Of a stretch of 62,236 nt of DNA, positions 47,468 through 57,200 are shown one piece after another. Each line of letters starts with the position of its first letter. Within the stretch, counting starts at the first letter, position 1. Made by a program: the position numbers and the translations under genes. The DNA comes from Acidobacteriota bacterium. GTDB taxonomy: Bacteria > Acidobacteriota > Terriglobia > Terriglobales > Acidobacteriaceae. The stretch is from assembly GCA_025359885.1 (NCBI GenBank), contig JANYDG010000040.1, forward strand, positions 1 through 62,236, written 5' to 3'. The notes beneath the pieces were generated by a model. That model was not told the DNA's origin, made no database searches, and was given only the letters and a program-made list of their open reading frames with translations.

Positions 47468-47473
47468 TATAAT
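47468..47473 (+). promoter_or_regulatory. -10 element of hypF promoter
   Basis: An exact TATAAT about 110 bp upstream of the hypF start. The -35 region (CATTAC, 17-bp spacing) is poor, which suits an activator-dependent promoter using the palindrome at 47413. Confidence 0.5.
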
Positions 47474-47582
47474 TCCCTCTTGCAGTATCCAGGCAGCTTC
47501 TTTCGTCAAAATACAAATCCCGCCCCCAGCCCCTGTTGATAAAGTTGGAGTCTGCTCCAGCAATTTACGCTGATGAGGTCCG

Positions 47583-49955
47583 GTGTTGCCATTAAACCCC
47601 GCAAAGATCGCGCCAGGCAACGAAAAGATACGCCGCCGCATCCAGGTCGGCGGAGTCGTGCAGGGCGTCGGCTTCCGCCCCTACATCTATCGCCTCGCCA
47701 GCCAGGAACGCCTCGTCGGAACCATCGCGAACGACACCAGCGGTGTGACCATCGAAGTGGAAGGAACCGATGCAGCGGTCGAATCGTTTCTTCGCCGCCT
47801 GCCAAAGGAAATTCCACCGCTTGCCCTGGTCTCGAGCATTGCAGTCCTCCAAATCCCCGCCATCGGTGAGGATGGATTTCGTATCCTCCACAGTGATGCA
47901 CGCGGAGCGATTTCAGCCCAGATACCTGCCGATGCCGCCACCTGCGCCGACTGTCTGCGCGAAATGATGGACCCCGCCGACCGGCGCTATCGCTACCCCT
48001 TCATCAACTGCACCAACTGCGGACCACGCTTCACCATCACCCGCAGCATTCCCTATGACCGTCCGCAGACTTCCATGTCTGCATTTCCAATGTGCGCCCC
48101 GTGCCAGGCGGAGTATGATGACCCGCTCAATCGCCGTTTTCATGCGCAGCCAAATGCCTGCTGGACCTGCGGACCGAGCCTCTCTCTGGTCGATTGCAGT
48201 GGTGCCTCGATTGCCGCAGTTGACTGCATCGAAGAAGTTACAAGACGTATTCTTGCCGGCGAAATTCTCGCCATCAAAGGCATCGGTGGATTTCATCTTG
48301 TCGTCGATGCAACCAACGAAGCAGCCGTGATGAAATTGCGCCTGCGCAAGCATCGATTCGGCAAGCCGCTCGCCGTCATGTTCAAGGATGCAGATGCAGT
48401 TTCCACCCAGTGCGTGACCAGCGCGCTTGAACGATCACTCTTGATGCGCGTCGAGAGACCCATCGTACTGATTCATCGCAAAAGCCACGATTTAATTGCA
48501 CATTCTGTCGCCCCTGATCTTCCCTGGTTCGGTGCGTTCCTGCCCTACGCTCCACTGCATCACTTGCTCTTTGCGTCCGGCACTGTGAAAGCACTGGTGA
48601 TGACCAGCGCAAATCTAACCGATGAACCCATCGCCATCGATAACAATGAGGCTCTTGCGCGGTTGGCTCAGATCGCAGACGCATTTCTGATTCATGACCG
48701 GGAGATCCTGCAGCGATGTGATGACTCCGTCCTGCAGATCGTCGAGGGCCACCCACAGATTCTTCGGCGGGCCAGAGGCTTCGTTCCGCTCGCATTGAAA
48801 CTCCCCCTTCACGCGCCGCCGCTGCTTGCCGTCGGAGGCCACCTGAAGAACACATTCTGTCTTGCCGCAGGACACAATGCTTATCAAAGCCAACATCTAG
48901 GCGACCTCGAAAACCTCCCCGGCATGCAGTTTTTTGAAGAAGCACTTACCCATTTCAAACACACATTTGAGGTTGAACCAGAGGTGATCGCGCATGACAT
49001 GCACCCTCGCTATAGCTCCACTCAGTGGGCACAGAAACAGAACCTCCCGCGCCTCCCCGTCCAGCACCATCATGCCCACATAGCTTCCTGCATGGCCGAG
49101 CATGACCAGACCGGACGAGTTATTGGCCTCGCCCTTGATGGCACTGGATTCGGCACAGATGGGCATATATGGGGTGGTGAAGTCCTGCTCTGTACCTACT
49201 CAGAATTTGCCCGCTTCGGTCATCTCAAATATGCGCCCATGCCCGGTGGAGACGCAGCAATTCGCGAGCCTTGGCGGATGGCATTCAGCCAGCTCTTGGC
49301 GTCCATGGGAGAGCAGGTATTTGCTCCTCAAACAGTCAAACGACTCGGTGCAAGCCAATCGTCGATGCGTCTGATGCAGCGGATGATTGGCCGCGGCATC
49401 AACAGTCCAATGACTTCCAGTTGTGGTCGTCTCTTCGACGCCGCAGCAGCGCTGATTACTCAACGTCATTTCGCTGACTATGAAGCACAGGCGGCAATCG
49501 AGTTAGAGGCTAAAGCAGGTTTCAACGAAGGGCAAATCAGCGCAGCCATGGCTGACCCTGTGTATGGCATTCGTATCATACCCGGTTCAACGAATTGGTC
49601 GCCCGAAGTTGGTAACTCCATCCCATGGCAACTGGACCCTGCCCCGCTGTTTCGCGCAATCATGGCAGACTTGGATGCAGGCCAGGACGCATCAGCAATA
49701 AGTTACCGGTTCCACGAGGCAGTTGCCCATGCCTACGTTGAACTTGCCGTACTTGCGCGAACTTTTACCGGTATCGAGCGCCTTTGTCTCAGCGGAGGTG
49801 TAGTTCATAACAGGTTGCTCGTACACCTCTTGCAAACGAAACTGAAACATTCAGGATTCGCAGTCTATCTGCCGAGACTGGTAAGTCCAGGCGACGGCGG
49901 GCTCAGTTATGGGCAGGCCGTCGTCGCTGCTGCACGGTTGGCAGGCATTGAATAG
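47583..49955 (+). CDS. hypF: Carbamoyltransferase HypF
   Basis: Makes the thiocarbamoyl used for cyanide ligands of NiFe hydrogenase. The 790-residue protein has the acylphosphatase domain (VGGVVQGVGFRPYIYRLA), two zinc fingers (CADCLREM, CTNCGPRFT; CAPCQAEY, CWTCGPS), a YrdC-like domain (AIKGIGGFHLVVDATNE) and the Kae1-like part (VQHHHAHIASCMAEH, LALDGTGFGTDG, LSGGVVHNRLL). GTG 47583 or TTG 47586 starts it; GAGG at 47575-47578 favours either. Confidence 0.95.
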   Translation: MLPLNPAKIAPGNEKIRRRIQVGGVVQGVGFRPYIYRLASQERLVGTIANDTSGVTIEVEGTDAAVESFLRRLPKEIPPLALVSSIAVLQIPAIGEDGFRILHSDARGAISAQIPADAATCADCLREMMDPADRRYRYPFINCTNCGPRFTITRSIPYDRPQTSMSAFPMCAPCQAEYDDPLNRRFHAQPNACWTCGPSLSLVDCSGASIAAVDCIEEVTRRILAGEILAIKGIGGFHLVVDATNEAAVMKLRLRKHRFGKPLAVMFKDADAVSTQCVTSALERSLLMRVERPIVLIHRKSHDLIAHSVAPDLPWFGAFLPYAPLHHLLFASGTVKALVMTSANLTDEPIAIDNNEALARLAQIADAFLIHDREILQRCDDSVLQIVEGHPQILRRARGFVPLALKLPLHAPPLLAVGGHLKNTFCLAAGHNAYQSQHLGDLENLPGMQFFEEALTHFKHTFEVEPEVIAHDMHPRYSSTQWAQKQNLPRLPVQHHHAHIASCMAEHDQTGRVIGLALDGTGFGTDGHIWGGEVLLCTYSEFARFGHLKYAPMPGGDAAIREPWRMAFSQLLASMGEQVFAPQTVKRLGASQSSMRLMQRMIGRGINSPMTSSCGRLFDAAAALITQRHFADYEAQAAIELEAKAGFNEGQISAAMADPVYGIRIIPGSTNWSPEVGNSIPWQLDPAPLFRAIMADLDAGQDASAISYRFHEAVAHAYVELAVLARTFTGIERLCLSGGVVHNRLLVHLLQTKLKHSGFAVYLPRLVSPGDGGLSYGQAVVAAARLAGIE

Positions 49956-49980
49956 AGCCTCCCTAGAAGAAACCAGTGAA

Positions 49981-52629
49981 TTAATGGGCAGCAACCGCCA
50001 TGTGATGCTCCATCAGCGGTTGCCGCGCATGCAACTCAACAAAGGGTTGGCCGTAGTAGCTATCAATCAGGATTGCTTTTAATTCGTCAATGAGCGGGTA
50101 GCGGGGGTTTGCGCCCGTGCATTGATCGTCAAAGGCATCCAGTGCAATCGAGTCAACCCTGGCCAGAAAATCCTCTTCTGCAACGCCAAACTCCCGGATG
50201 CACGCAGGCACACCGAGTTGCCGGTTGAGAGATTCAAACCACGCCACAAGACTCGCGACTTTCTCGTCACTGGTGTCCCCTGCCAGCCCCAGTCGGTCTG
50301 CAATCTCAGCATAGCGGCACTTCGCCTTCGGTCGATCATACTGTGAAAATGCAGCCTGCTTGCTCGGGTTATCATTCGCGTTGTAGCGAATGACATTCGC
50401 CAGCAGCATAGCATTGGCTATCCCATGCGGAATGTGAAAGGCAGACCCAAGTTTGTGCGCCATTGAGTGGCAAACGCCAAGAAAGCTATTCGCAAATGCA
50501 ATGCCCGCGATCGTCGCCGCAGAGTGCACCTTCTCGCGCGCCGTAGGGTTCGCAGCGCCCTGTTCATAGGCCGCAGGCAGATACTGTTTCAGCAGGCTGA
50601 GGGCTTGCAAAGCCTGTCCATCGGTGAACTCATTTGCAAGGATCGAGACATACGTCTCAATAGCATGAGTAATCGCGTCCAGTCCCCCTGCTGCTGTAAG
50701 AGTGCGAGGCAGATGCATGACAAAATTCGCATCGATGATAGCCATCGTCGGCATCAATTCGTAGTCGGCAATAGGATACTTGATGCCTGTAGACTCATCG
50801 GTGACTACCGCAAAGGGCGTGACCTCACTGCCCGTCCCAGACGTGGTTGGTATAGCGATCAGTTGCGCCTTGATGCCCATCTTCGGGAATCGATAAATGC
50901 GCTTGCGAATGTCCATAAATCGCAGCGCCAACTCCTCAAATTGCACCTCTGGGTGCTCATACATGACCCACAATATTTTCGCGGCGTCCATCGGTGAACC
51001 CCCACCGAACGCTACGATCAAGTCAGGTTGAAATGCATTCGCAACCTCCACTCCTTTGCGCACTTGAGCTAGTGTCGGGTCAGCCTCCACCTGGTAAAAC
51101 ACCTCCACCTCAAGTCCATGCTGCTTCAAAAGGTGGATCACAGAATCGGCATTGCCATTTCTGAAAAGAAAAGTGTCTGTCACCACCAGCGCCCGCTTCA
51201 TGCCCTCCACTTCCTTCAGAGCTTCTGCCACTGCACCGCGGCGAAAATAGACAGAACGCGGAACCTTGTGCCATAACATGTTCTCCGCTCGTTTCGCCAC
51301 AACCTTGCGATTAATCAGATGTTTTGGGCCCACATTTTCAGAGATGGAATTCCCCCCCCATGAACCGCAGCCAAGCGTGAGTGACGGAGCGAGACTGAAG
51401 TTATACAGGTCGCCAATGCCACCATGCGAAGACGGCGTATTCACCAGAATCCGCGCCGTCTTCATGCGCTGGCCAAAGGCCATCACACGATCAGGATTGC
51501 GATCTTGATCTGTACACAAAACCGACGTATGACCAAATCCACCAAGCGCCACCAGTTCTGAAGCTAACGTCATAGCATGCTCGAAGCTTGCAGCTCGATA
51601 CAGTGCTAGCACCGGAGATAGCTTTTCGTGTGCAAAGGGCTCAGAGGTATCGGTACTGGTCACTTCGCCAAGCAGCACCTTTGTATCTGCAGGCACATGC
51701 ACATCGGCAAGCGTCGCGATGGTCACTGCAGACTGGCCAACGATCGCCGCATTGAGTGCTCCCTTGTGAAAAACCGTCGTGCGTACTGACTCCAACTCAT
51801 CCGCAGAAAGCACATAGCCGCCATGTTGCACAAATCTTTCCCGGAGCGCAGAGTACACCGCATCGACAGCAATGATGGCCTGTTCTGATGCGCAGATCAT
51901 GCCATTGTCAAATGTCTTGGAAAGCAATATCGAAGCAACCGTCCGCTTCAGATCTGCCGTTTCGTCCACAACGACAGGCGTATTGCCAGCACCCACCCCA
52001 ATTGCTGGCTTCCCAGAGGAGTAAGCTGCGCGCACCATTCCAGGGCCGCCCGTAGCAAGAATCATATCGATATTCTTGTGGTGCATCAGCGCATTGGATA
52101 ACTCAATCGTAGGAGAATCTATCCACCCGATGATATCTGCCGGAGCCCCTGCTGCAATGGCTGCATCCAGAACAATCCGCGCAGCTTCAGACGTGCAACG
52201 ACTCGCGCGTGGATGAGGACTGAAGACAATGCCATTCCGCGTTTTCAAACTGATAAGTGCCTTGAATATCGTTGTGGAAGTAGGATTGGTAACAGGAACA
52301 ATTCCGCAGATTACCCCCACCGGCTCAGCCAGTGTTATCGTGCCAGCGGTATCGTCCTGCTCAAGCACACCGCACGTCGCTTCGTCCTTGTACTTGTTGT
52401 AAATATATTCGCTGGCAAAGTGGTTCTTGATCACTTTGTCTTCAACCACACCCATGCCTGTCTCTTCAAATGCGAGCTGCGCAAGATGGATCCGCGCATT
52501 GCTGGCAGCCAGCGCAGCACTCCGAAAAATCAAATCGACCTGACCCTGCGTAAAAGTTGAGTACAGTTGCTGCGCTGCCTTGACACGAGCGGTAAGACTA
52601 TCCAGGTCGGCAAAAGTAGGTTTCGGCAT
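49981..52629 (-). CDS. adhE: Bifunctional acetaldehyde-CoA/alcohol dehydrogenase
   Basis: Reduces acetyl-CoA to ethanol, regenerating NAD. 882 residues. The aldehyde domain has GAGNTPVVVDETAD and the Cys in FDNGMICASEQA. The iron alcohol-dehydrogenase domain has FGGGSPMDAAKILWV, DAITHAIETYVS and VCHSMAHKLGSAFHIPHG with its iron His residues. ATG 52629 has GAGGAG 7 nt upstream, better than the longer frame. It sits between hypF and hypA and faces both operators at 52749 and 52805. Confidence 0.96.
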   Translation of the reverse strand: MPKPTFADLDSLTARVKAAQQLYSTFTQGQVDLIFRSAALAASNARIHLAQLAFEETGMGVVEDKVIKNHFASEYIYNKYKDEATCGVLEQDDTAGTITLAEPVGVICGIVPVTNPTSTTIFKALISLKTRNGIVFSPHPRASRCTSEAARIVLDAAIAAGAPADIIGWIDSPTIELSNALMHHKNIDMILATGGPGMVRAAYSSGKPAIGVGAGNTPVVVDETADLKRTVASILLSKTFDNGMICASEQAIIAVDAVYSALRERFVQHGGYVLSADELESVRTTVFHKGALNAAIVGQSAVTIATLADVHVPADTKVLLGEVTSTDTSEPFAHEKLSPVLALYRAASFEHAMTLASELVALGGFGHTSVLCTDQDRNPDRVMAFGQRMKTARILVNTPSSHGGIGDLYNFSLAPSLTLGCGSWGGNSISENVGPKHLINRKVVAKRAENMLWHKVPRSVYFRRGAVAEALKEVEGMKRALVVTDTFLFRNGNADSVIHLLKQHGLEVEVFYQVEADPTLAQVRKGVEVANAFQPDLIVAFGGGSPMDAAKILWVMYEHPEVQFEELALRFMDIRKRIYRFPKMGIKAQLIAIPTTSGTGSEVTPFAVVTDESTGIKYPIADYELMPTMAIIDANFVMHLPRTLTAAGGLDAITHAIETYVSILANEFTDGQALQALSLLKQYLPAAYEQGAANPTAREKVHSAATIAGIAFANSFLGVCHSMAHKLGSAFHIPHGIANAMLLANVIRYNANDNPSKQAAFSQYDRPKAKCRYAEIADRLGLAGDTSDEKVASLVAWFESLNRQLGVPACIREFGVAEEDFLARVDSIALDAFDDQCTGANPRYPLIDELKAILIDSYYGQPFVELHARQPLMEHHMAVAAH

Positions 52630-52748
52630 TGGTCCACTCCTCAATTGATGATTCGGTTGCAGGTATCGATGTTCCATGCGTAATTCACAATTCACAACGC
52701 ACAAGACTCTAACCTATGCAAGCATAGACGCAGAGAAGCAGAGCTTGC

Positions 52749-52764
52749 AGTGACAGGCGTCACT
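52749..52764. promoter_or_regulatory. GTGAC-N4-GTCAC palindrome, adhE-proximal
   Basis: Perfect inverted repeat (spacer AGGC) flanked by A and T. It is centred about 42 bp from the start point predicted by TATGCT (minus strand, 52721-52726), a class II position for adhE. Confidence 0.6.
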
Positions 52765-52804
52765 CGAGCGAGCATTTGAAGCTTTTCGCATCGGCATCGG
52801 TCCC

Positions 52805-52820
52805 TGTGACTGTTGTCACG
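52805..52820. promoter_or_regulatory. GTGAC-N4-GTCAC palindrome, hypA-proximal
   Basis: Perfect inverted repeat (spacer TGTT), 56 bp from the previous one and 59 bp before the hypA start codon. It also reads TGTGA-N6-TCACG, close to the CRP consensus. Confidence 0.6.
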
Positions 52821-52878
52821 CCGCATCGATGACTTATCTGTCACCATAGAGTCCACCGGAGAATCGAGGCATTCCCTC

Positions 52879-53229
52879 ATGCATGAACTCTCGCTGGTCT
52901 ACAGTATCGTTGAGACGGTAGAGCAGTGCGCAAAAGAAGCCAACGCAAAGCGCGTCATCTCCGTCAAGATCCGCGTTGGAGCCCTATCGGGCGTCTCAAC
53001 AGATGCGCTCCTTTTCAGCTATGACATCGGTGTAGCGGGAACCATCCTCGCCGGTTCAACGCTTAACATTGAAGAATACCCAGTTGCGATTTTTTGTCTT
53101 CCGTGCGGCCAACTCCGCGTCCTCCCAGGCATCCAGATGTTCCGCTGTCCACAATGTGGCACACCCAGCGGAGATGTTCGCCAGGGCAGGGAACTCGATG
53201 TCGTTTCGATCGAGATGGAGATTGATTGA
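52879..53229 (+). CDS. hypA: Hydrogenase nickel-insertion protein HypA
   Basis: A 116-residue zinc-finger nickel chaperone. MHELSL gives the Ni-binding His2, and CLPCGQLRVLPGIQMFRCPQC holds the two Cys pairs. GAGG at 52866-52869 precedes ATG 52879. HypB, its usual partner, is not next: the DNA after the stop is a TonB-receptor fragment. Confidence 0.95.
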   Translation: MHELSLVYSIVETVEQCAKEANAKRVISVKIRVGALSGVSTDALLFSYDIGVAGTILAGSTLNIEEYPVAIFCLPCGQLRVLPGIQMFRCPQCGTPSGDVRQGRELDVVSIEMEID

Positions 53230-54097
53230 CTTCACGGCAAGCACGACATCAAAGTCGGCGACGACTTCCGATACCAGATCTACTTCCCAGGCAGCCACGC
53301 AGGCGCCAGCGGCTACCTCAAATTCAATAACTATGCAATCGTAGGCGATGTTGCCTCGAACGGCTTCTCTGGCAACAGTTTCACCAGCCCGTTTGTCCTC
53401 GGCGATGGTTTCCCCAGCTACGTCAAGCCGCCAAACCTCTCCCCCTCCCAGGAGAACTTCACCGGACCGACCTACATTGACAGCAAATACGGTCGTCCCG
53501 GCATGGTCCAGAACTGGAGCATCGACATCGAGCGCGAGATTCGTCCGAATCTTATCGTCCGTGTCGGCTATGTCGGTCAGCACTCCACCCACCTGCGTTC
53601 TAGCTTCAATGGAGTCAATTCCATGACGCCGGATAACTCCTCCAAGGGTGCTCTTTTGACCGCTCCCATCGGGTCTCCAGAGGCTGCCGCTGCGGGTATC
53701 AAGATTCCCGATACCGGCTACCCTGGTGGATTTGCTGCAGGTCAGGCGCTTCGTCCTCATCCGCAGTTCTTCGGCTTCAACACCGATTGCTGCCTTGAAA
53801 ACCTCGGCCAGGCCCGCTATGACTCCATGCAGGTACAGGTTCAGCGTCGATTCCAGCCCGGTCTGGAATTCATGGCTGCCTACACCTGTTCCAAGACGCT
53901 CACCGATGCCGACAGTGCGCTGCCCTTCTTCAGCAACCTGCACGGCGGCGGATCAACCCAGATCCCCTTCAATCTGAGGGGCGAAAAGGCCATTTCCAAT
54001 CAGGACATTCCTAAGAAATGCATTCGGCTACGTAACCCCCACCGCCCTGGTGAACGGGCCGCGTATCGTCGAGCTGCAGGTCAAGTTCGAGTTCTGA
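53230..54097 (+). pseudogene. TonB-dependent receptor fragment, ends missing
   Basis: Open directly from the hypA stop: HDIKVGDDFRYQIYFPGSHA, NLSPSQENFTGPTY, VQNWSIDIEREIRPNLIVRV and ARYDSMQVQVQRRFQPGLEF are barrel strands of an Oar-like receptor. After NLRGEKAISNQDIP the frame derails, and the true C-terminus (TALVNGPRIVELQVKFEF) reappears in another frame to a TGA at 54097. The N-terminal two thirds and an internal piece are gone. It cannot make a working receptor. Confidence 0.8.
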
Positions 54098-54117
54098 TTT
54101 TGCAACTTGGCGCTCAC

Positions 54118-54150
54118 CGGGTCGCCCCTTGAAAGGCGACCCGCTTTTTT
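54118..54150 (+). terminator. Intrinsic terminator after the receptor fragment
   Basis: CGGGTCGCC / GGCGACCCG form a perfect 9-bp stem with an 8-nt loop, then C and six T. It survives from the receptor gene and now would end hypA transcripts. Confidence 0.9.
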
Positions 54151-54198
54151 CTTCCCAAGGGCGCGCTGTATCCTCACGTTGTGCCCTGGAGTTGTCGT

Positions 54199-55980
54199 AT
54201 GAAGTTCTTCAATGTCCGCTGCCGTTTCAACCTGGGTAGCAGAGTCTCGCTCTGCGCCCTGTTGCTGCTCCTCGCCGTCCCGACGTCGCCTCTCGCTCGT
54301 GCCCAGGCTAAGCCTCCAGAACCAGCCGCGCCCCTCGTTCCGGGCAATTTTGTCGAGGTTACCGAACAGGCCGGAGTCCACTTCCTCCATCAGGCTCCGC
54401 ACACTTCCCGCAAATACCTCATCGAAACCATGGGCTCCGGCGTAGCTCTCTTCGATTGCGATGGCGATGGCCGCCTCGACCTCTTTCTCGTCAACGGAGC
54501 GCCTTATGGCGACCCAGAGCCCAAAGGCGCAATTCCCCAGAAGACCGGTCCCGAATTCTGGAATCGCATGTACCACCAAAAGCAGGACGGCACCTTTGAA
54601 GATGTCACCGAAAAATCCGGCCTCGCAGGCATCGGCTATGGCATGGGCGTCGCCGTCGCAGACTATGACAACGACGGTGCAGAAGATCTCTTCGTCACCA
54701 GCTACGGCGGCAACCACCTCTATCACAACAACGGCAACTGCACGTTCACCGATGTTACCGCCGAAGCCGGTGTCGCCGGCAGCGGATGGTCCACCTCAGC
54801 AGCATGGGTTGACCTGGACAACGATGGACTCCTCGACCTCGTCGTCGAGCGCTACGTCCAATGGGATTGGGAAGATGTCTGGTGCGGCGACCGCTCCACA
54901 GACAATCGCGGCTACTGCCACCCCGACGTATTTCGCGGCATTCCCATGCTCGTCTACCACAACGACGGCCACGGCCACTTTACCGAGGTCGCCCACAAAC
55001 TCGGCCTCGACAAGCCAGCCAAAGCCCTCGGCATCGCCATCGCAGACTACGACCGGGACGGACGCATCGACCTCTACATCGCCAACGACTCCATGCCCGA
55101 ATTTCTCTACCGTCAGAAACCCGACGGCACTTTTGAAGAAGTTGGCCTCGAATCCGAAGTGGCCGTCAACTCCGAAGGCCAGACCTACGCTGGCATGGGC
55201 GTCGATTTTGCCGATTACGATAACGACGGATGGCCCGACCTCATCGTCACAGACCTCGCCAACCAACGCTACGCCAGCTACCACAATAATCAGGATGGCA
55301 CCTTCGACTACGCCAGCTTTACCAACGGCATCGGCCAGATTACCCAGCTCCATTCCGGCTGGGGTGCTCGCTTCATCGACTACGACAACGATGGCCTAAA
55401 AGACCTCCTCGTCGCTCAGGGCCACGACCTTGACACCATCGAGCGCACCTCGCCCCACCTCCACTACCGCGAACCCATCCTTCTCGCCCGCAACGACGGC
55501 AAGCGATTTGTCGACGTCTCTGCCCAGTCTGGCGCGGTCTTTCACGAGGCCTGGGTAGGTCGCGGCATGGCCCTCGGCGACCTTGACAACGATGGCCGCA
55601 TCGACGCCGTCGTCACCACCAACGGAGGCCCCGCCCACATCCTCATGAATCGCACCGAAACCTCAAACCACTGGCTCACACTGCACCTCACCGGCCATCG
55701 CAGTAATCGCGATGGCATCGGTGCGGTCGTAAAAGTAACCACAGATGCCGGCTCGCAATGGGTCACGGTCACGACCGCCAGCGGCTATCTTTCCTCCAGC
55801 GATCCTCGTGCCCATTTCGGTCTCAAGTCCAGCACCACCGCTAAGGTAGAAATCCACTGGCCCAGCGGCATCGTCCAGGTCTTGGACAAGGTCAAAGCCG
55901 ACCAGCAGCTCCAGGTCGATGAGCCAGCTTCTCCAGACAATCGAGACAAGCCAGCCGACAAATCTGCCCCTGCCTCATGA
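54199..55980 (+). CDS. CRTAC1-family FG-GAP/ASPIC-UnbV protein, secreted
   Basis: 593 residues with a Sec signal (RVSLCALLLLLAVPTSPLARA) and repeated calcium-binding FG-GAP/VCBS units (DCDGDGRLDLFLVNG, DYDNDGAEDLFVTSY, DYDRDGRIDLYIAND, DYDNDGWPDLIVTD), making a beta propeller. An ASPIC/UnbV domain (DPRAHFGLKSSTTAKVEIHW) closes it. Such proteins are surface or periplasmic; their function is not known in bacteria. ATG 54199 begins the signal. Confidence 0.9.
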   Translation: MKFFNVRCRFNLGSRVSLCALLLLLAVPTSPLARAQAKPPEPAAPLVPGNFVEVTEQAGVHFLHQAPHTSRKYLIETMGSGVALFDCDGDGRLDLFLVNGAPYGDPEPKGAIPQKTGPEFWNRMYHQKQDGTFEDVTEKSGLAGIGYGMGVAVADYDNDGAEDLFVTSYGGNHLYHNNGNCTFTDVTAEAGVAGSGWSTSAAWVDLDNDGLLDLVVERYVQWDWEDVWCGDRSTDNRGYCHPDVFRGIPMLVYHNDGHGHFTEVAHKLGLDKPAKALGIAIADYDRDGRIDLYIANDSMPEFLYRQKPDGTFEEVGLESEVAVNSEGQTYAGMGVDFADYDNDGWPDLIVTDLANQRYASYHNNQDGTFDYASFTNGIGQITQLHSGWGARFIDYDNDGLKDLLVAQGHDLDTIERTSPHLHYREPILLARNDGKRFVDVSAQSGAVFHEAWVGRGMALGDLDNDGRIDAVVTTNGGPAHILMNRTETSNHWLTLHLTGHRSNRDGIGAVVKVTTDAGSQWVTVTTASGYLSSSDPRAHFGLKSSTTAKVEIHWPSGIVQVLDKVKADQQLQVDEPASPDNRDKPADKSAPAS

Positions 55981-56219
55981 ATTTCTATTGAATAGTGCGC
56001 AGGAAATCAATTGACAGCTCTGGCGCCTGAGCACTAAAGCTTTCGTGCCGCAGAATACGTTTCTTGCGGCGTCGCCTGCGACCGCCAGGCACCCAATGCC
56101 ACTCGCCTCTCCGCTTCCATTGACAGCCAGGGCCACTTGTCTCAGGTAAACGACCTCTCGCGCGCGTCGATGTCCCTCATTACCGCCCACGAGCCTCCTC
56201 ACCATGTCTATCCGTTCGC
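55981..56219. other. Unresolved decayed stretch
   Basis: About 240 bp between the intact and the decayed CRTAC1 genes. One frame looks coding-like (around ATRLSASIDSQGHLSQVNDL) but has no start and no recognised family. Probably remains of a deleted gene. Confidence 0.35.
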
Positions 56220-57200
56220 ATCTTTCGAAACCTCCTGAACGCGCTGTTTCATAACAACCACGACGGCACCTTCACCAATGACAGCTACGACTCCGGTTTC
56301 GCCCTCAACAAGGATGGCCGCGAAGTAGCACGAATGGGCCTCGCCGTTGGCGACTATCGCAATACCGGTCAGTTGGACTTATTCGTCAGCGACTTTTCCG
56401 ATGACTAAAAAGTCCTCTGTCAGAACGACGGCGACGTAAGCTTTACCGACGTCCGTGATAAGACGGGAATAGCTCAGGTGAGCATCCCGTTTCTCGGCTG
56501 GGCCGCAGAGTTTCTCGACTATGACAACGACGGCTGGAAAGACCTGCTTGAAGTCAACGGACACGTCTATCCCCAGGTTGATCGCTACGACTGGGGAACC
56601 ACGTTTGCCCAGCGCGTCCTCCTCTTCCACAACGAAGAAGGCAAGCGATTTACCGTCGCCCCGGCAGTGAAGGGAACTGGCCTCGCCACCCTCACCTCAC
56701 GCCGCGGAGCCGCTTTCGGCGACCTCTTCAACAACGGAAAAATCGACGTTGTCATCAGCCCCATCGAGGGTCCTCCGCTCCTGCTCCGCAATGAAAACCC
56801 CGACAAGCATCACTGGGTAGCGCTCAAACTCATCGGCGGTCCCAAATCACCCCGCGATGCAGTCGGTGCCACCATCTATCTCCAGGCCAACGGCATGCGC
56901 CAGCGAGAAGACCTCATGAGTGGCGGCAGCGTCATTTCCTCCACTGACCTGCGCCCTCACTTTGGACTGGGCAATGCCACCGACCCCGGCACCGCCGAAA
57001 TCCACTGGCCCTCCGGCGCAGTCGAGCGGCTCACCCTACCCGCAGTCGATGCCATTTTCACCGTCATCGAGGGCAAAGGAATCACAGAAGTCGCATGCGG
57101 CGCACAACCCTGCGACAAATCCCTTCTGGGCAGGGCAAAAGCTGTAACTCCCCAGCCCGTTCTGCCACTGGAAAAGCCCGTCCCCGTGCAGCAAAAATAA
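56220..57200 (+). pseudogene. Second CRTAC1-family gene, truncated and with in-frame stop
   Basis: Reads FHNNHDGTFTND, MGLAVGDYRNTGQLDLFVSD, then FSDD followed by TAA at 56406 where relatives have Tyr (DDYKVLYQN-like). The frame continues through FLDYDNDGWKDLLEVNGHVY to an ASPIC/UnbV end (DLRPHFGLGNATDPGTAEIH). The N-terminal signal and early repeats are missing. A 240-residue C-terminal piece could be made from ATG 56478, but without a signal. Confidence 0.8.

Noticed and set aside
56406..56408. Recoded stop codon in the second CRTAC1 gene
   Set aside because: TAA is not a known selenocysteine or pyrrolysine codon, and the gene is also missing its N-terminus, so decay is the better reading.
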